A DNA stretch of 64,000 nt, from contig NHNY01000024.1 in the NCBI GenBank assembly GCA_002786065.1, forward strand, positions 4,030 through 68,029, in the 5' to 3' direction. The translations under genes were made by a program, and so were the position numbers. Under the pieces are notes generated by a model. That model searched no databases. It saw only the letters and a list, made by a program, of their open reading frames with translations, and was not told the origin of the DNA. The DNA comes from Microcyclospora pomicola. Its lineage: Eukaryota > Ascomycota > Dothideomycetes > Capnodiales. Positions 1 to 12,059 of this stretch are shown piece by piece (position 1 is the first letter of the stretch; every line of letters starts with the position of its first letter).

Positions 1-547
1 CTCGGTGATCATCCTCGCACAAGAGATTATGAACTTCGCTGACGACCTAGGGCAGGAACGAATCCTAAAGAAGAAAGATAAGACCGTCGACTTCCTTGCT
101 TCTTTCGTGATCTACTACTACCCTAAAGTAGTCGGTCAACGATCTAGGAATTTTCTCGCAAGCTAACAAGGGAACGATTACGGGTTCCCTAGGGGCTAGT
201 TAATTGATAAGTCACAGATCATAAGAGCTGCGAAGAGGCTTAGACTCTAGTTTGCGACGGTGACTACCTCTTCATACTACTAGGAGGAGTTCCTAAGAAT
301 CCTCCTCGCAGAGTCCACCTCCGCATTGAATCTGTCGACATCGCCGCCTCCTCCGACGATCGAAGCTCCCACTCCGAGTCCTGAAACGATTCCGGTCGAG
401 GGTCGTAAGACAGAGTCGTGTGAACGGCCTCTAGAGACACCCCGGAGTCCTTAGGCGCGAGAGTCGACTCCCTAACCTCCCTCCTACTTACCTATTACAA
501 GACACACTGTCAACAGTTCCCTAATAGCAGACGTCCCTAGCGCGTAC

Positions 548-2680
548 ATGTCCGGAGGACAACCTAGGGACACCTGCGAAGTCGAAGACGAGCTGTCCCC
601 TCGCTTCGAAGACACCGATAGGGTGTTCGCCGAGAATCTTGCCCTCCGGTCAGAACTCGAACAGGTGCGTCGTAAGTTGCAGCGAGCTGTGAACTAAGAC
701 ATCCAGGATTTTGTTAGGAGCCGTAAGAACGCCCCTCCCCCCGAGCAATACCCGTAGCAACAGCAGTACAAGCGTGAAACGGAGTCCTACAGGGATCCGC
801 GTCCGCTAGCTAAAGAGTATGTCACGATAAGCGACCTACAGAGGATCCTCGCCGAACACACGCAATCCATTGTCAGGGAGATAGCCAAAGTCCTACAGCG
901 TAAAGCACAGCCTTACGGTCCCTCTCCAGGCGACTAGGCACCTCGCGGTAAAAGACCTCTAAGTCATTACGAGGAGCTTCCTCATTTTGCCCACTATAGT
1001 GCAGGACGAGATGGCGCAGCGGCGGGACACCTACTAGGTTCGCGTAATGGTTTCCGTCCGATAGGAGGAGTCCCTTAGTTGCGAGACGAGGCGTACTCCC
1101 GATCTGATCCTCGCTCAGACATTCCTCCTCAGTACAAAACCCGGAAGGAACCGGAGTTCAAACCAGAGCGCGTAGGTTTTTTCAATCCGAACCTCGGGCC
1201 TAACTACGGTGAAGGAGACGTCGTGCAATACGGCGGAAAGATCTATTACCGTTCGGTCCATATGTTCATCTAAGCGGCGTTAGATTATGCGATGACTATG
1301 CCGGATCATGTAGTCCGTATAAACCTCAACCATTGTTTTCAAGGCACCGCGGCAACCTAGTTCATTCACAGTCTTCCGCTAGAGGTCCGTACGTGGATCC
1401 GAGGTAGTAAAGGAATCGAACGTTAGGAACAAGAGCTTTTCAAAAAGTTCAAGATGTCCACAACTAGAGCTATGGAAAAGATGCTAGCCTAAAAGTACGA
1501 CTAGACGTCCGTTAAGAATAGCGAGACCGTAGCCTAGTATATCATAGCGACTATTAGGTACGCGAAGGAGGCAAACTTCGTTGCACTAGAGCAACAGTTG
1601 CTGGTAGCCTTCAAAGGTATCGACCTAGATTTGCGCATTAATATCTATCGCCCAAACGCATACACTACACTAGACTCCTTTACTAGTGAGTGCGAAGCCC
1701 ACGCAGAGACCTAGGAAGACCAGGCACGTAAGCGAGCCAATTATTATTCTTATCGTAAGTACGACAGAGACAACGGTGATGAAGGGCGATTCGACAGATA
1801 CGGCCGTAAAGGTCGTGCTGCCGAAGGACCCGCCGAAACAGGAAGATTCTCGTCTAATCTCCGTTAGGACGGCTCTCTCCGAGACACGCGTCGCCAGCGC
1901 AACTAGGACGACTAAGCGCGATACCAGGACGAGGGACGAGACCGTTTCAAACCTCGCTACTCAAGAGACGACGATAAGAAGGAGGTGACGACTATCAAGA
2001 CGACCGGCCCTAAGCTAAACGAAGGCAAGTCCTAGAACCAACGCGACGATCGAAACTGCGAGTCCACTAGGACGAGGGAGTCGGCAGGCCGCTCTTAGGG
2101 CCGGCGAGACGAAAACAATAAGGACTCGTCCTAGCGATGGAACGATCGCAAGTCCGATGATAAACGTGAAGGCTAGCGCGACTCCGAACGGCGACGAAAT
2201 TATTACGTTGATGATAATAATGATAATAACGGAAGTTATAAGGAGACCGCGCCGGATAACGCTCCAGACTCGGACTCTGCTTCGTCGGCGTCGTTTGAAG
2301 ACACCAATTTCGTCTCTATAGGAGGACGGTCGCCGACCTCGCTACAGGCATTGGTGCAGCCGACGAAGTCCTCGCCACTCGCAGCGACCTTGCAGCCATA
2401 CTCCGGTTCACTTAAGCCGGACCTTATCTGCAAGACGTGCAGCAACCGTTTCCAGTCGAACAATACCTTACATAAACACATCCGCATTAGCCACCCAAAA
2501 GGCTTGCCGACGGTTTCGAAAAACACGGCCGTGACTGAGGTCCTCCCGAAGGCGTCGGGCAGCTACGCGTTAAAATCGTCGAAGAAAAACCGCAAGAAGG
2601 ACCGTCAAGCTAGCGCGTCGCTAAAGGTCTCTAACCTTAAAGAAAGCAAAACACTGCAGCCAGAGATTATCTAGTCCGCG
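548..2680 (+). pseudogene. Gypsy gag-like region with a C2H2-type finger (fossil)
   Basis: Coding-like plus-strand sequence lies upstream of the protease region. It is rich in charged residues (Arg, Asp, Lys, Glu), as in fungal gag proteins. Near 2,430-2,495 there is a finger of the pattern C-x2-C, a spacer, then H-x(4-5)-H, with an aromatic and a leucine in the usual C2H2 positions. It takes the place usually held by a CCHC knuckle. The region is broken. The start at about 548 is a guess from a coding-like run that begins with a Met. Confidence 0.55.
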
Positions 2681-2749
2681 AATGTCAAACCCGCGAACAC
2701 AAGAGGTCTCGCGTACCGCACTTAGTTCTATACCCGATGCAAGATTCGA

Positions 2750-3320
2750 GTCCGCTTAGTAAATAGGAACGAGACCGACGTCGCGGTGTGCCTTAACACG
2801 GGAACAGCTATTACACTAGCGGATAAGAAGTGGTTAGTCGGAGCCTACCTAGGCCTGCCTATACTAGAGATAGAGGATTCGATCCTATTGGGCGGCGTCA
2901 CTAGCAAGACCAAGTCGATACAATATGCGAATGTCCCCCTAGCGTTTCCCGGGACTTATGAAGGTAGACCGGCAATCTTCTAGACTACACGTGAGGTTCA
3001 CCTCGTGGACAACCTTAAGGCAAAGATGTTGATCGGGATAGATGTTATCGGGCTGGAAGACATCTTGATAAACACGCGGCTGAGGCTAGCCACGATAGCC
3101 GGCAAGGTCGACATTCCGATTGAAGTTGAACATAAGGGCGGCCCGATCGTGCAAAAGGTCGTCACAACCACCGAGAGGACGGTGGTCCCGCCCAAATCGG
3201 TAGTTAGAGTACCTATACATTTTGTCGGAGACCTTCCTAACGATAGGGACTACGCTTTCGAGTCTGATGGACAGACCGCGGGCGTTGCCGTCTACAACCA
3301 CCTTATAGACAGTTAATTCA
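2750..3320 (+). pseudogene. Gypsy retropepsin-like protease region (fossil)
   Basis: Between the finger and the reverse transcriptase lies a stretch with a Thr-Gly core followed by hydrophobic strands and an ILLG-type segment. This is the layout of a retroviral-type aspartic protease. The position in the polyprotein order supports the call more strongly than the motif does. It is broken. Confidence 0.5.
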
Positions 3321-3769
3321 CTCGCACTATAGTCCGGAACGATACCGACTCGCTGGTAATCCTTCCCTAGAACAATCGATTAGGAATGATCATAGAGTGC
3401 GAATATGAAGGGGTATACGCAGTCTATGATGACGAACACGGCATCGCCGCTCTCCGCCCTTCATAGACAGTCGTGGACAAAGATCAGGAATGGCTTTACT
3501 AGAGTAGGGTGACCATTTATAGATCCGAAGACGATCGGAATGTCCTCGCAGAAGTCGTCGAGAGATATCCGGACTTGTAGAGAGACCGCGGTACCGTAGT
3601 CGACATGCCAAAGGAACAATAGATAAAGATACCCTTTAAGCATAACTACCTCGACTATATTCCAAAACCCAAGATGTATAATCTCGGGAAAAGAGACTAG
3701 AAAGTCGTGGATGATACCCTTAATCCGATGCAACGATAAGGGAAGGTCGTCTACACTACACAACCTACA

Positions 3770-4440
3770 CCTTTCGGGTTCCTAGTATTTGTCGTCTAGA
3801 AGAAGGTTCCCGATAGGAAAGGAGGAGTCGTCGACAAAGGTCGCGCGGTAGTAGACATCCGTAGCGCGAACAAGATTTCGATCCCGGACTCCTACTAAGT
3901 CCCGTTACAAGCCGATATGTTTGCGCTGTTGGCCGGTTGCATATACATCTCTACTGTAGACATAATCTCTTTCTTCTACTAGTTTCCGATTGCGCCAGAA
4001 GACTAGCACAAGATGACTATTAACACTTACCGAGGTTAGGAGTCTTTTCGTGTGGCAATTATAGGCTACTGCAATTCGGTACAGCATGTCTAGCGGTCGA
4101 TAGACAATTTCCTACGGCTATGCCGAGCTTTCGCGCGAGCATACATCGACGACTTAGTAATTTTCTCAAAGACCTTAGATGACTACCGGCGCTATCTCGA
4201 TAAGGTTTTCAAAATCCTGAACGAGAGACGCTTAAGCGTGTCCCCTAAGAAGTCCTTCCTAGGATATCCGTCTACCACTTTGTTAGGCCAGCATGTTAGC
4301 GGTATAGGCATAGCCACGCACGAAGAGAAACTCAAGGCGTTAACCTCACTCGAGTTCCTATACACCTTGCAGAAGCTAGAATACTATATTGGTTTGACTA
4401 ATTGGCTCCGCACTTCCATACCTTATTACGCTTAGGTTTC
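3770..4440 (+). pseudogene. Gypsy reverse transcriptase region (fossil)
   Basis: The characteristic blocks are visible: a DIRS-type segment, a STVDI-type block, an FRVAI-like block, the catalytic YIDD box near 4,143-4,154 and a following SPKKS/FLGY-type segment. These are blocks of the Ty3/Gypsy reverse transcriptase. The gene is broken and cannot be functional. Confidence 0.85.
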
Positions 4441-4599
4441 TAAACCCTTACAGCGTAAGAAGACCCGCCTGTTAAAGGCTAGACCCGTCGAAGGTAGTGC
4501 TAGAAAGAAATATGCGGCTCGGACTTTGCTCGGCAGCGGAGATGATCCTCCGGATATGGACGAACTCAAGAACTCGTTTACACTCTTGCAACAACAGTT

Positions 4600-5255
4600 C
4601 GCGGACTCTACGGACTCCCTCCTGTTCTATCCGGATCCGGACCGTCGTCTGTACATAGACGTAGACTCCTCTTTCGAGTAGGGTATAGGCGTAATGATGT
4701 ATATAGTTAAGGGAGATCCAGATCCTGCTATAGAGAACGGTCGGGCGCTGTTGTTTCTACGCAAGGACATTTAGGTAGTTACCTTCCTTAGCAAAGCGCT
4801 AACGCCCGCCGAGTCAAGGTACTAGCCGACAGAACTCGAGGTCGGTGGAGTTACCTAGGTGGTGAAGAAGCTACACTACTACCTGTAGGCTAGCCGACAT
4901 CTAGTAACGGTGTTCACCGACCATCACGCTGCAGTTGGATTAACTAAGCACCACTCATTAACGACTACGACCTCTACTGATCGATTGAACCTCAAACTCG
5001 TCAGAGCGGCCACGTACCTGTCGGCTTTCCGTCTTAATGTGGTGTATAGACCAGGACGAATCCATCTCGTGCCGGACGCTCTTAGCCGTCTAATAACGAA
5101 GAAACCAGGCGAAGACCCCGACACGGAAATGCTAGACGTCGACGCCGATGATTGGCATCGTGGAGACGCGCCAACTTTCCATGTCATGCTCGTAGAGATG
5201 GACGCCGAATTCCGGGAGAGACTGGCTCTACAGTACGAACATGACCCCTACTAGG
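4600..5255 (+). pseudogene. Gypsy RNase H region (fossil)
   Basis: The sequence contains a VFTDHHAAV-type block, an LS(A)F-type segment and a YRPGRIHLVPDALSRL block. These are the typical end of the Gypsy RNase H domain and the connection towards integrase. It is broken. Confidence 0.85.
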
Positions 5256-5439
5256 CGCGTGTGTTGCAAATAGTCCTCTAAGCGCAGGCGAGGAACGCGG
5301 CTGACTCTACTAATGACGCCTTGGTGCTTCGCCCCAACGCGCGAAGTGGTCTCCGCAGAGACGAGTTCAACAGCCCTTTAGGACTCCTGTTCTTTAAAAG
5401 GAACAGACTGCTATACGCGAGGGACACCGAGAACGGCAG

Positions 5440-6490
5440 AGATCGTTTGTGTATTCCGCGTTCTATAGTGCCGGACATCTTCCGACAGGCTCACGACGAG
5501 AGACACCATCAAGGGTTCTAGCGAGTATACGACAGAGTCCGGGAGTCCTTCTTCATACACTATCTCTTGCGTAAGCTCAAGAAGTATATTCGTTACTGCC
5601 TAGAGTGCCGCAGGAACGAGACGCTTAGACATACGCCCTATAGAGAATTGAATCCAATACAGCCTAGGTTGGAGGTCTTCTGCGAAATGACAATGGACTT
5701 CGTGATGCCCTTACTGACGACGAAGAAGGGCAAGAATGCCTTACTTACCGCCACTGATAAGATGTCTAAGAAGGTCGCGCTCATCACGGGTAGAGACGAC
5801 TGGAGCGCTGAACAATAGGCTGAACGTTGGCTCGTCAAACTTCAGAAGATGGATTGGCCCATACCCGCAGTCCTTATCTGCGACCGAGACCCGCGCTTCC
5901 TCTCCGGATTCTAGGCGAAGGTCCTAAAGCTCCTTAATGTCCGTATACTTGCCGCTACCGCATACTATCCACAGACGGACGGTCAGTCGGAACGAACGAA
6001 TCAGACGGTGGAAATAGCTATGCGATACTTCGTGACGGGCTCGCCGGACCGCGACTAGAGTGAATGTCTGCCTGCGCTGCAGTCTATTCTGAACAACTCT
6101 CGTAGCGCGACTACCGGCTATGCCCCTAACGAGGCCATCATAGGATTTAAGACCAACCTTAACTTATTGAATGTCCTGGACTCACTTCCGGAGCAAGACC
6201 ACGCCGCGGTACAAGCCACGATCAGACGCGAGATCTAGGATGCCATCGCTATAGCTAACGTGTTCATAAAAGAAAGGTACGACAGCAAGCATAAGCTACT
6301 GTCCCTCCGCCCGGGAGATATGGTGTTCCTCCGCCTGCACTACGGGTACAAGTTAGTTGGAGATATGCCGGCTAAGCTCAGCCATCAGCGAGAAGGCCCT
6401 TTTAAGGTGCTCGCTAAGGTCGGCAGCCTCGCCTACCGATTGAAGCTCCTAGCTGCGTACAAGATCCACCCGGTGGTGTCCATCGCCTAG
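5440..6490 (+). pseudogene. Gypsy integrase region (fossil)
   Basis: An N-terminal HHCC zinc module is visible: HDERHHQGF near 5,490, then C-x2-C (CLEC) near 5,596. It is followed by a DFVMPL-type start of the catalytic core, a Gln-Thr-Asp-Gly-Gln-Ser-Glu segment near 5,970 and a GDMVFLRL-type block near 6,317, which is usual in the C-terminal part of chromoviral integrases. It is broken. Confidence 0.85.
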
Positions 6491-6639
6491 ATCGAACCGG
6501 CGCCGAAGGGAGATGATCCTTTTAGAAGGACAGCCGGCTACGAGCCAGGTCCGATCGCCGTTGCAAACGATGATCCTACAGACCAGTACGAAATCGAACG
6601 ACTAGTCGCGAAAAGAATCACTACCAGGAAAGGAGCGAC

Positions 6640-6755
6640 GGTTACCTAATATCGTGTAAAGTGGAAGGGTTAGAACAACCTCCACAACGCCTAGTATGAC
6701 GAGGATGATCTTAGCAACGCCAGGGACCTGATCGACGACTATGAACGCTAACACC
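6640..6755 (+). pseudogene. Chromodomain-like C-terminus of the Gypsy polyprotein (fossil)
   Basis: A YRVKWKG-type strand near 6,650 is followed by acidic residues and an aromatic-containing helix ending in DLIDDYER near 6,730-6,750. This matches the chromodomain at the end of chromovirus integrases, which in this family is thought to guide insertion into heterochromatin. It is broken. Confidence 0.7.
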
Positions 6756-7204
6756 CTAATGATAGAGGATTCTGTCGCCTAAAGACGCGCCGTCCTAGCG
6801 CGAAGGCGGGCGCCTCACACCCTTAGGGGTTGTGAATCTTCCTCTAGGACGCGGATCATTTTTCGGAAGCATGTTTTTCAGCAGGACAGGACTAAGTTGG
6901 CATCGGTATTCTTCAAAGCATGCCTGCAACCTTTCGTGTAGCCGTTTAATCTTAAGGAGTCGTGTTGCTTTCTAGCATGTAACAAGCCGTTGTTTGTTTA
7001 CGATTGTCGCGACACCTCTGCGGCGGTGGCGACACCATTTGTTTTTTCGTGTCCGCACCACACAACACATCTACCAAACTTCACAAACCTTTATATCTAC
7101 ACAATCACACCCTACTATAAGCATACCAACCTAGTTCGTCCTCTAAGCATATTCCCTCCTTAGTCGAACACGTCCTTGTCACGTTGACCGCGGTGCACGA
7201 CACC

Positions 7205-7225
7205 CTAGGAGTATATAAATGAGAG
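7205..7225 (+). promoter_or_regulatory. TATA-like box upstream of the extra Gypsy open region
   Basis: A GTATATAAAT-type TATA element at about 7,210 sits some 450 bases after the end of pol and just before the extra coding-like stretch. It could be an internal promoter for a separate transcript, or chance in a TA-enriched sequence. Confidence 0.35.
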
Positions 7226-7259
7226 CTTCGAGCTTGGATTCGTCTCCCTATAGCAGCGT

Positions 7260-10200
7260 CTTCTCCTTAAGCACTAAGAACTACTTTTTCCCCAATTTGA
7301 AAACCTTCCTGCGGACCTCTAGTAGGTCTCTAACTGCCCTCTAGCGCAACTTGCACTAGCTAACCCACGGAAGGGGTAGTACCGTAACGAGTTTCACCAA
7401 CTCCTTGACGCATTTGTTACCGGCACGCACGTAGGTGACATCGCGAGCTACATCCTTTTCTGCTAACCCTACCTCCGCAGTAGGGACATTGTCGAAAGAC
7501 TCCGTTAGAGCGGCTACACCTCCCTTTTCTATCTACCGGGCATAAGGCAGATCCGCGGCATTCGTTATTGCTCACAGGTCGACGAAGAAGCTTTCCAATC
7601 GTTAGTCGGCGACCGAACACGTTCCCCTAATTACGCACTATTACACTTTACTCCTGATTTAGAAGTCCCTCCTCCGCCAGCCACTTCTCTTAGAACAGCG
7701 ACACTAGCGGCTCGCAAGGCGAATTACCAGGTTGTAGGCACCGTCCTCTCACAAGAGCCTGCCCCCGTCGAGGACACCTATCCGCCATTACCTACAACGG
7801 CGCAACTCCCCTCCTCTACCCTACTACCTGTCTCCGAACAAAATCTTACGGCATATAACGCCGCTTCGCGACTCCGATACAGCCCCGGTTACAAGAAGAT
7901 CGTTCGTGAGCTGGCCGAGGAGTCCGATACTTCATACTCCGACCTAGGTTAACTATTTGTCCCTCTAGCGTCAAAGCGGGAAACCCTGGCGCTCGAGCGG
8001 ACAGCCTTCTAGAAGGGAACGAGGTTCCTTATCGAAGGTCAAGCTAAGGTCCTTCGAGAACAAGACGTCACCTTCCTAGCCTGCGAACCACCCTACGAGA
8101 TCGCGTGGACTTCTAAGTGGCTAGTGGCTCTCCTGCTTGCTGTTAACTTAGACAAAGAGTGGGCCTTTAACGACTTCCGACTCCTGCTTACAGCACTCAC
8201 GTACTGTGACAAAGAGTCCTAGGCTTTGACTGTCTAGTTGTTCTCCGTCGACGCGCCTATACGTTTGGGACATAATCTTTTCACTGACCTTTAGATTGCA
8301 AACTACAACCAGTCCTACGACATTCCTGAAAAGCTCTAGTTCCGCTACGAAGCTACTGAGCCTCCAGAAGGAGTCCAATACGCCACGAAGTGCGACCCGC
8401 GCGCTTAGATGGACTTCGCGCCTACTAACGCTGACCTGAACATACAAGACTCGCCCGAAAGCTCGCCCTCCAACGACTACGTCCCGGCCTATCCAACCGG
8501 TTTCTCGAAAAAGTAGGAAAAGTTCTTCGGAAAGCACAGCTGCTTATTCCCTGGACAGTCGCTCTCTAACGACCTTCCTAGCACTTTGCGTTAGGGGCAC
8601 GAATCCGCCTTAGTCTTGTTCTTCGCTGTAAACCTCGCACACCATTGGAAACGCCAGGTTTTCGTCAAGGATCTCAATCTTTTATTTGGCAACCGTCTCA
8701 CACGGAGGATCACTTCCTACATCTTCCACGACGACGATACCATTCAAAGCGGCTGCTAAATCTTAAACAGCCTCTTACGCGCGTATTGTTTGGCAAACTT
8801 CCGTGACCTCAATACCGTGAAATTCGTCAGTCGGGGTTCTATCGCACAGGACAGCCTGAACGTCAAACTCGCTGACGCATTTGACCACAACACCTAGAAC
8901 AAATTCACTACCGAAGAGGCGAAGGAGCGTTCTGCCCCTGTCCAGGATTCCACTACGGGTCAACACGAATCCCGCGCTAGTGTGGACACAGAGCCTAACC
9001 TCCCTACCGCATAGAACGACGCCCCGAAAGAGAACGAGTCCGACTCGAGAAGTGAGACCGCTGACACTCCGGAACCCGCCCCGACTGCGCACTTCGGCTC
9101 TACCCTCCGTACACTCAGCTAACTAGTGCGAGCGGGAGTCGTCCTTCCAAAAGAGACCCTCGAAGAGGCAGCGATCCGCGCCAGAGAGCAAGGTCTCTAC
9201 ATTCCTAAGTTTAAGCACCTGGTGTGTTGGAAGGAGTCCGATTAAGTCCTTTCCATTTACGAGGACGTGGTTTGCGACCTCTCGCTTTTCCGCTCGACTT
9301 CTAACTTCGCGATCGAGTCCGCCGATCTTCGCTCTATCAAGCGTTGCGAAGAAAAGTACACCGACTTGCGCACTAGTTACCTAATCATCACCACCCTCGT
9401 TCAATTACTCGCAGAAATTATTTACCCGATTCTCCTGCAAACCTACGGCTTTACCTTACGCGAACTAGTCCTACAAGCTCGTTCTTACGGTCTCGCTACA
9501 CGAAACCTCGTCAACGGACTTGTCGACTTCCGCAACCTCTAGCCCTAACACTTAGAGGCCGCTCTTAACGTTACCACAAACCTGCACAACAACCCCATTT
9601 AAGCACAACCGGTTACTACAATGGCTGGCGGCGGAATGGCACACCTCCCTACGCAAGGACACCGCAAGCCCTTCTATAAGCTATAGACACCTGGCGCGAA
9701 GACCGCCTCTACGGAGGTTAAGCCGGCATCGCATTCCGAGATAGACATGAAGCGGACCGCGCATCTCCTTATGTACACGACTATTTGCTGGCCACTATCT
9801 TTCCTCCTAAATAGAGAACAACTCCCGCCTTCTGGAGTCATGCTGATGGATATGTATGTCGGACGACTCGCTGAGCTTTGCTATCGCTTTAATGTTATCA
9901 GCAAGCAGCACCTTAGCAAGCACTAGGGTAGAGATTTTACGAGCTAGGGTTTTCCGCACCCTGCTCGTAGACAATCAGGACCACCGGCGGTCGTGAAAGT
10001 CAAAGGAACTTAGTACCTAATGAAGATATGCTAAGCATACTCCCTTATAGGGGAGGCACAGATCAAACACCTCTTCCGTGATGAGCCTGCTAAGCTGGAC
10101 CAAACCGAGAAAGACGCTTTAGGCTCCTTCCCTTAGACCTCTCCTAACTCGCAGGAGAGGTATACCTATAACAGCTACATGCAGAAAGTCCCTAACAGCG

Positions 10201-11560
10201 AGATATGCGGCGCGGACCTCGACAATCCCATTATGTAGAACCTCGTCACTTACCTAGCGACAGTGGATATAGACCGGGTTTCCGACGAGTTTTACGACTT
10301 CATGCTCGACACTGATAGACAGATCCCTAATAACGTCCGACAGGCTATCGTTTAACAGGACGTTACATCTAACCCGCTGTAACCCCTTATCGTTAAGGAC
10401 ATTAACTGGAGTCAGCTTAGCAGTCGCTACATCAACCTGATTTAGAACCCGCTCGACCCGGATATCTACCCGACCTTGTGCTATATATACCCTTCTGAAG
10501 TCGAGTTCCTATCGCCAAAGCGACCCTCCGCTAAGCGAACCTTCGCGAGACGAGCCTCCACACTACTAGACAACTCCGATACAGACATGCTGGACGTCGA
10601 GGAGATCCTCCTGCCTAAACGGAGCGCCCGCAGCATTCCTAAGGAGATGTCGGACTGTAGCTAGACAGTGACCAACGTAAGGGACTCTAACGCACTCTAG
10701 GCAGTCAACACTACGGCACAGGTCTTATTCTATGCTCTACTATCCAGCGTATTATACATGCAACGTACTACCGAGCTCCTCCGCGCGATAGCCGACGGAC
10801 GCGATAGGGAGTCCTCCGCCCCTCTCCGCAAGATTGCAGACCGATTGGACGGTTCCGCAGCCGCGAGTCTTAATGCAGCCATAGCAGCACGAGATACCGC
10901 CTCCCGCTTCATAAGGAACCTTATTAGGGACTGTACTGAGGAACTCCCTACACGACCCCTGCCTATCTCCGCGGAAACCTACAGGACCTTAGGTATATAG
11001 AATGCAAAGAAGGACCTCTTACAGCAAGCACTAGACAACGGCAAGAAGACCAAATCCCTCGTGCCTCTGAATCAGTTCTAGAAGCTCCTGCCGCCTTTGC
11101 TGCCGTCGTCTGCCAAGCCCTCTGACGACGCCGAGGACTCCTACATGGCGGAATTAGACTCTAGCATGACGACACCTACGTCACTAACTATCCAGCTCGG
11201 CGAGCCTACGCACTTAGGGAGCCGATCCAGTGCCCGCAAGCGCCGCTAAGCGCCCGAAGACCTGTTCTCACCTCCGGAATTCTACTCGTCGGACTCTTCA
11301 CCAGAACCTCTGACTAAAGGCGTCGCCCGACTGAAGGTCAAGCCTGGCACCACCCCGCGAAAGATTCCCCTACCTATCTTCGGCCTACCGAAGAGGAACG
11401 TTTCGTCCCTAACGCTAAGCGCGACTCTATCCAAGGCACAAACGCGCGCAAACTTCCTTAATTAAGCAAACCCGTTCGCAACGCCGGTCAAAGGGAAGTC
11501 CTCTGCTAGACGCCGCGCTACGACACTACAAACAGGTGACAAAAAGCGCTGACGGACTTC
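7260..11560 (+). pseudogene. Large extra coding-like stretch between Gypsy pol and 3' LTR, unknown function (fossil)
   Basis: After the chromodomain the plus strand keeps strong coding character for about 4 kb, with Pro/Ser/Asp/Glu-rich segments and some helical segments (for example near 9,270-9,540). It is decayed in the same style as pol. It occupies the position where env would lie in retroviruses. I see no signal peptide, no convincing transmembrane anchor and no known domain, so I do not call it env. It could be an additional ORF of this lineage, or a separate element caught between pol and the LTR. Confidence 0.5.
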
Positions 11561-11697
11561 GCCAGCTGGTCAACAGTCCTGATCATCATTAGGACACCCT
11601 TTTCTACAATCCCGATTCCCCTCTTTCCTAACGATGTCCGACCACACATCCGCCACTCGAAGGTTTTTTCCTCTGGTCACCGGGACGGTGACTGTTA

Positions 11698-11712
11698 TAG
11701 TAGGGGGGGGGT
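11698..11712 (+). other. Polypurine tract of the Gypsy element
   Basis: A run of purines that includes a long G tract lies directly before the TG start of the LTR, as expected for the plus-strand primer of an LTR retrotransposon. Confidence 0.7.
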
Positions 11713-11989
11713 TGTTACGACTCGCGACTCCCGCACTGGGGAGCGCGACTCCCTCACTGTTATCAGCGTCCTTTACATAGAGTTTCCTTTATAGTTTATA
11801 GTATAAGACACACATTCGTCTGCTAAGATCATTTTCTACTAGTAGATTAGTGTGTTTTTGCCTATCCGACGCCTCTAAGGACTCCTAATTGTCACCTCCG
11901 CTCCTTATAGGACTCCTCCGCCTACTACCGCGCATAGGAGGAGTCCTCTCCACTCGCGGCGTAACTACAGGACTCCCTAGCCCGCGACA
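11713..11989 (+). repeat. 3' LTR of the Gypsy element (end approximate)
   Basis: The sequence begins TGTTACGAC directly after the purine tract, a common start for fungal Gypsy LTRs. A CA end near 11,989 would give an LTR of about 277 bases. Homology of the next DNA to the right transposon copy resumes near 12,000-12,020, which fits an LTR end here. No second LTR is in the window, so the exact end and the target duplication cannot be confirmed. Confidence 0.6.
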
Positions 11990-12059
11990 CTTTTCTTCTA
12001 CACTCTCTTACTATATTACCCTATAATGTGTGGTTCACAACTTAGGTCTTATTAGCACA

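Larger units (their letters stand above)
1..11989 (+). mobile_element. Ty3/Gypsy chromovirus-type LTR retrotransposon, old and broken; 5' end outside window
   Basis: Recognisable in order are a gag-like region, a C2H2-type finger, a retropepsin-like region, reverse transcriptase, RNase H, an HHCC integrase and a C-terminal chromodomain. This order, with integrase after RNase H and a terminal chromodomain, is that of chromoviral Gypsy elements. A further 4.3 kb of coding-like sequence, a purine tract and one 3' LTR follow. No 5' LTR is seen, so the element starts left of the window. It is broken in dozens of places and enriched in TA and CTAG, as expected of RIP-type decay, and is clearly old. 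It abuts the left DNA-transposon copy near 12,000, which suggests it inserted into that copy. Confidence 0.88.

Noticed and set aside
2210-2235. GATAAT-type microsatellite in the Gypsy element
   Set aside because: Too short and impure to be informative.
7260-11560. Retroviral envelope gene in the Gypsy element
   Set aside because: Only the position fits. No signal peptide, fusion segment or membrane anchor was seen.
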